Assembly: GCA_003662305.1 (NCBI GenBank)
Contig: QMXU01000048.1
Span: 1 to 7,563 of the forward strand
DNA length: 7,563 bases
From: Candidatus Hecatellales archaeon
GTDB lineage: Archaea > Thermoproteota > Bathyarchaeia > Hecatellales > Hecatellaceae
Direction: 5' to 3'
Below are positions 4,836 to 7,563 of this stretch, in pieces. How positions within the stretch are numbered: position 1 is the first letter of the stretch; each line of letters starts with the position of its first letter. A program made the position numbers and the translations under genes. The notes beneath the pieces were generated by a model. That model saw nothing but the letters and a program-made list of their open reading frames with translations, ran no database searches and was not told the origin of the DNA.

Positions 4836-7202
4836 TTGGAGGTAAAAAAGGGGCCAGCTAGGTTTTTTCTTAAAGAGCTCAAAACGGGTGTGGTGAACGC
4901 AAGGGATCTTGAAGTTGAAATTGGGAGGTTAGCCTTAGAGGAGGAATGGGAGCCTCAGGGTCCAACACCCTTCCCAGGTATAAAAGACCTCAGAGCATGG
5001 GATCGGCTGCTTTTAAGCCGTTACAAGCCTTTCTACGCGCCCTTCTGTGATTTATGCTGCCTGTGCACTTACGGTAAATGCGACCTTTCAGGTGGAAAGC
5101 GTGGAGCCTGCGGAATAGACATTAAAACCCAGCAGGCGAGAATAGTTCTGCTCGCATGCTGTATAGGAGCTTCAACCCATGCAGCCCACGCACGCCACCT
5201 GCTTGAACGTTTGCTTCTGAAGTATGGGGAAGACTACCCGATAAACCTGGGGCCTGAAGTAGAATGTGAAATGCCGCATACAAGGCTCGTATGCGGGATG
5301 AGGCCTAAAACAATCGGAGACCTAACCTATATTCTGGACTACTGTGAGGAGCAAATAGCACAGTGCTTGGCTGCATGCCACACAGGGCAGGAGGGAGACT
5401 ACGTTGACTTTGAATCTAAAGCTCTGCATGTGAGCATGATAGACCATGTGGCCATGGAGGTTGCAGACGTAGAGCAGATAGTCACCTACGGCTTCCCGAA
5501 GGGTGACCCTAATGCTCCCTTAACCGAGATAGGCACAGGCGTAGTAGACGTAACCAAGCCTTTAACGTTAGCCATCGGCCACAACGTGGCTCCAAGCATA
5601 GAAATAATAGACTACATGCGTAAAAACGGGCTGGGAGACCCCGGGCAAACCATGGAGGTTGCAGGCTTATGCTGCACAGCCCACGACATAACAAGATACA
5701 CGGACCAAGCCAAAATCATAGGCCCGATGTCCTACGAGCTCAGATACATTCGAAGCGGAATTGCAGATGTCATAGTTCTCGACGAGCAGTGTATTAGAAC
5801 GGACGCGGTGGAGGAAGCCTGGAGGGTTAGCACTCCGGTTATCGCGGCTAACGAGAGAGCCTGCTACGGGCTTCCTGACCTAACTGAGATGCCTGTGGAA
5901 GCCATAGTCAACAAGCTTGTTAACAGGGAGGTTAAGGGCGTCGCGATCTTTGACCCTGAAAAGGTGGGGGCGGTTGCAACCCTCACAGCCTTAAGAATGC
6001 AACCTCTACGTAAAAAGTATAAGGTTATCCCAAGCATAAAGCAGATTAAGGATGCTGCTTCAAAGTGCACCTTCTGCAGTAAATGCCGTAGAAACTGTCC
6101 GTGGGACCTGCCCACAGACGAAGCTGTTAATGCTGCTAAAAACGGGAACATAGACTTGCTAGCACAGTTATACGACCGGTGCATAGGCTGCGGAAGATGT
6201 GAGGAGGCATGCCCGCAGCAGATTGAAGTTCACAGCCTCATAGTTGCGGCAAGCGAACGGAAGTTCAGAACGGAGAAGTACAAGGTGAGAACTGGGCGTG
6301 GGCCAATCCTTGACACTGAAATCCGTGAAGTTGGCGCCCCTATAGTTCTCGGCGAAATACCGGGTGTTGTAGCCTACGTGGGCTGTGCAAACTGGCCTAC
6401 TCCCATGACGGATGTTGGAAGAATGGCTTACGAGTTCGCCCGCAGAGGCTTCATTGTAACGTCCACCGGATGTTCCGCTATGGCAATTTCCTTCTACAAG
6501 GATGAGGAGGGAAGGTCTCCCTACGAGGTTTTCGGAGGAGGCTTCCTGCGTGGGGAGCTTTCAAACGAAGGCTCCTGCGTTTCCAACCCGCATATCAGCG
6601 ATGCCTGTATAAAAATCGCCTATATTTACGCCAGGCGGAAGCTGCGTGGAAACTACGAGGAGATAGCAGACTACATTCTTAACAGAGTTGGAGCGTGCGG
6701 GGTTGCATGGGGTGCCATGAGCCAGAAAGCCGCAAGCATAGCCACCGGCTTCAACAGGATCGGCGTTCCAGTAATCGTAGGGCCTCAAGGGCTGAAATAC
6801 AGGAGGCTCTACCTTGGAAGGGTTGAAGACGAGGAAAGCTTCAAGGTCTACGATGCGAGAACCGCTGAAAGGGTGTTCGTAGGCCCGGCGCCGGAGCACC
6901 TAGTCTACGTGGCTGAAACTGTTGAGGAGTGTATGACCTGGACGGCTAAGCTCTGCATCAGGCCGAGCGACACCACAAAGGGGAGGATGATTAAGCTTAC
7001 AAACTACGTTGACCTCTACAGGAAATTCTACGGTAAGCTTCCAGAAGATTTACCGTCGCTGGTGAGAACCGAAGCGGATATCCCGATAACGTTTAAAGAC
7101 GAAATCATGGAGTTCCTGAAAGCTAAAGGCTGGCAGCCTCATCCAATGCCTTCCATAGACCCAACCCTGCTTGAAAGGCTGATAAGAGTTAAAAAAGTTT
7201 AG
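4836..7202 (+). CDS. cdhA: CO dehydrogenase/acetyl-CoA synthase (ACDS) complex alpha subunit
   Basis: Nickel-iron CO dehydrogenase subunit of the archaeal ACDS complex: it interconverts CO2 and CO for acetyl-CoA synthesis or cleavage, and pairs with CdhB. The 788 residues match the family's usual length. Cys71, 74, 75, 77, 82 and 92 form the N-terminal cluster region (B and D clusters). GASTHAAHARH has His115, 118 and 121, like the proton-relay histidines of CODHs. By family alignment from memory, the Ni-Fe C-cluster ligands are His249 (GHNVAP), Cys279 or 280, Cys319, Cys517, Cys546 and Cys581, with Lys631 (MSQKAAS) as the CO-activating lysine. Two 4Fe-4S ferredoxin motifs, Cys411/414/417/421 and Cys449/452/455/459, are the insertion that marks the archaeal alpha subunit as against bacterial CooS. 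All key residues are present, so the enzyme looks functional. The start is TTG with a good Shine-Dalgarno. cdhB follows after 16 nt. Confidence 0.97.
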   Translation: MEVKKGPARFFLKELKTGVVNARDLEVEIGRLALEEEWEPQGPTPFPGIKDLRAWDRLLLSRYKPFYAPFCDLCCLCTYGKCDLSGGKRGACGIDIKTQQARIVLLACCIGASTHAAHARHLLERLLLKYGEDYPINLGPEVECEMPHTRLVCGMRPKTIGDLTYILDYCEEQIAQCLAACHTGQEGDYVDFESKALHVSMIDHVAMEVADVEQIVTYGFPKGDPNAPLTEIGTGVVDVTKPLTLAIGHNVAPSIEIIDYMRKNGLGDPGQTMEVAGLCCTAHDITRYTDQAKIIGPMSYELRYIRSGIADVIVLDEQCIRTDAVEEAWRVSTPVIAANERACYGLPDLTEMPVEAIVNKLVNREVKGVAIFDPEKVGAVATLTALRMQPLRKKYKVIPSIKQIKDAASKCTFCSKCRRNCPWDLPTDEAVNAAKNGNIDLLAQLYDRCIGCGRCEEACPQQIEVHSLIVAASERKFRTEKYKVRTGRGPILDTEIREVGAPIVLGEIPGVVAYVGCANWPTPMTDVGRMAYEFARRGFIVTSTGCSAMAISFYKDEEGRSPYEVFGGGFLRGELSNEGSCVSNPHISDACIKIAYIYARRKLRGNYEEIADYILNRVGACGVAWGAMSQKAASIATGFNRIGVPVIVGPQGLKYRRLYLGRVEDEESFKVYDARTAERVFVGPAPEHLVYVAETVEECMTWTAKLCIRPSDTTKGRMIKLTNYVDLYRKFYGKLPEDLPSLVRTEADIPITFKDEIMEFLKAKGWQPHPMPSIDPTLLERLIRVKKV

Positions 7203-7203
7203 A

Positions 7204-7209
7204 GGAGGG
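7204..7209 (+). promoter_or_regulatory. Shine-Dalgarno site of cdhB
   Basis: GGAGGG lies just after the cdhA stop codon and nine bases before the ATG at 7219. It fixes that ATG as the start and supports translation of cdhB from the cdhA transcript. Confidence 0.65.
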
Positions 7210-7218
7210 AAAATCGTA

Positions 7219-7563
7219 ATGTCCACAATTTTACCTTCAAGAACTTCTCCGTATGAAACCGGCAATATTCCAGGCCCCCAGATGGCTCTTTCACCGGCTA
7301 AAGCCTCGACGGTCTACGCCTCCCTAACCAAGCGGGCTAAAAACCCCCTGCTCATAGTTGGAAAATACGTTTTAGAAGTTGAACTGGATGGGAAGTCTCT
7401 GGCAGACTACGCCATAGAGATTTCGAAGAAAAAGGATATCCCCATAGTTGCAACCGCTCACACCCTTAAAATTTTCATCGAGAAAAAGTATCCTGCAGTA
7501 AGCATGGGCATAGTTGAAATAGTGAACAGGCTTCAAGACTCCAGCTTCACCGTGGACCCTAAA
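7219..7563 (+). CDS. cdhB: ACDS complex epsilon subunit, N-terminal part (3' truncated by window edge)
   Basis: The first 115 codons of a gene that runs off the right edge. CdhB is the small epsilon subunit that binds the CdhA dimer in the archaeal CODH component; its Rossmann-like (DHS-type) fold has been linked to FAD or NAD(P) binding and electron transfer. The translation starts MSTILPSRTSPYETG, has the IPGPQMA segment typical of the family near residues 17-23, and then KRAKNPLLIVGKYV, the first strand-turn of the Rossmann fold. DIPIVATAHTLKIFIEK fits the next strand and helix. The ATG has a good Shine-Dalgarno and sits 16 nt after cdhA, the standard gene order of ACDS operons. The other subunit genes (cdhC, cdhD, cdhE) and a CooC-type maturation factor would be expected further right but are not visible. 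Confidence 0.9.
   Translation, partial: MSTILPSRTSPYETGNIPGPQMALSPAKASTVYASLTKRAKNPLLIVGKYVLEVELDGKSLADYAIEISKKKDIPIVATAHTLKIFIEKKYPAVSMGIVEIVNRLQDSSFTVDPK

Noticed and set aside
5509..6899. Antisense open frames inside cdhA (about 60-110 codons)
   Set aside because: They lie opposite a well-conserved gene, resemble no family, and show no ribosome site or promoter.
4836..7202. Bacterial-type monofunctional CO dehydrogenase (CooS)
   Set aside because: The internal pair of 4Fe-4S ferredoxin motifs, the 788-residue length and the adjacent cdhB mark the archaeal alpha subunit.

Overview
The window looks like a stretch of an archaeal chromosome with ordinary core metabolism. The best clue is an archaeal-type CODH/ACS (ACDS complex) alpha subunit gene, cdhA, followed at once by the epsilon subunit gene, cdhB. 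Other clues are a PUA-containing NSUN6-like tRNA methyltransferase and an argininosuccinate lyase with archaeal-style motifs. TTG and GTG starts are frequent, and there are Shine-Dalgarno sites and TATA-like promoter elements. A carbon-fixing or acetogenic anaerobic archaeon, for example of the Bathyarchaeia or a relative, is my best guess, but no taxonomic marker settles it. I see no mobile element, RNA gene or CRISPR array.

Layout. Positions 2-3338 (+) hold three closely spaced genes: the 3' part of a metallo-beta-lactamase/beta-CASP-like nuclease (31-nt gap to the next gene), argH (3-nt gap), and a PUA/NSUN RNA cytosine-C5 methyltransferase. This run meets a gene on the minus strand (3351-4571) tail to tail across 12 nt. 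That minus-strand gene encodes a homocitrate/isopropylmalate-synthase-family acyltransferase without the LeuA regulatory domain. Positions 4572-4835 form a divergent, AT-rich promoter region with a 15-nt palindrome, a small hairpin and TATA-like boxes for both directions. From 4836 rightwards run cdhA (4836-7202) and the 5' part of cdhB (7219 to the edge), which look like the start of an ACDS operon continuing beyond the window.

How the genes relate. CdhA and CdhB form the CO-dehydrogenase part of the complex that makes or cleaves acetyl-CoA in the archaeal Wood-Ljungdahl pathway. The divergent acyltransferase belongs to a family that condenses acetyl-CoA with a 2-oxoacid. It carries two unusual histidines at family motif positions (H39 and H314), so a product such as (Re)-citrate, homocitrate or the aksA product is open. 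Its position opposite the acetyl-CoA-forming operon is the most interesting link here, though still inference. argH serves arginine synthesis, and its two neighbours concern nucleic acid processing. Nothing in the window amounts to a clearly new system; the leads are subfamily-level residue changes and the regulatory architecture of the divergent region.
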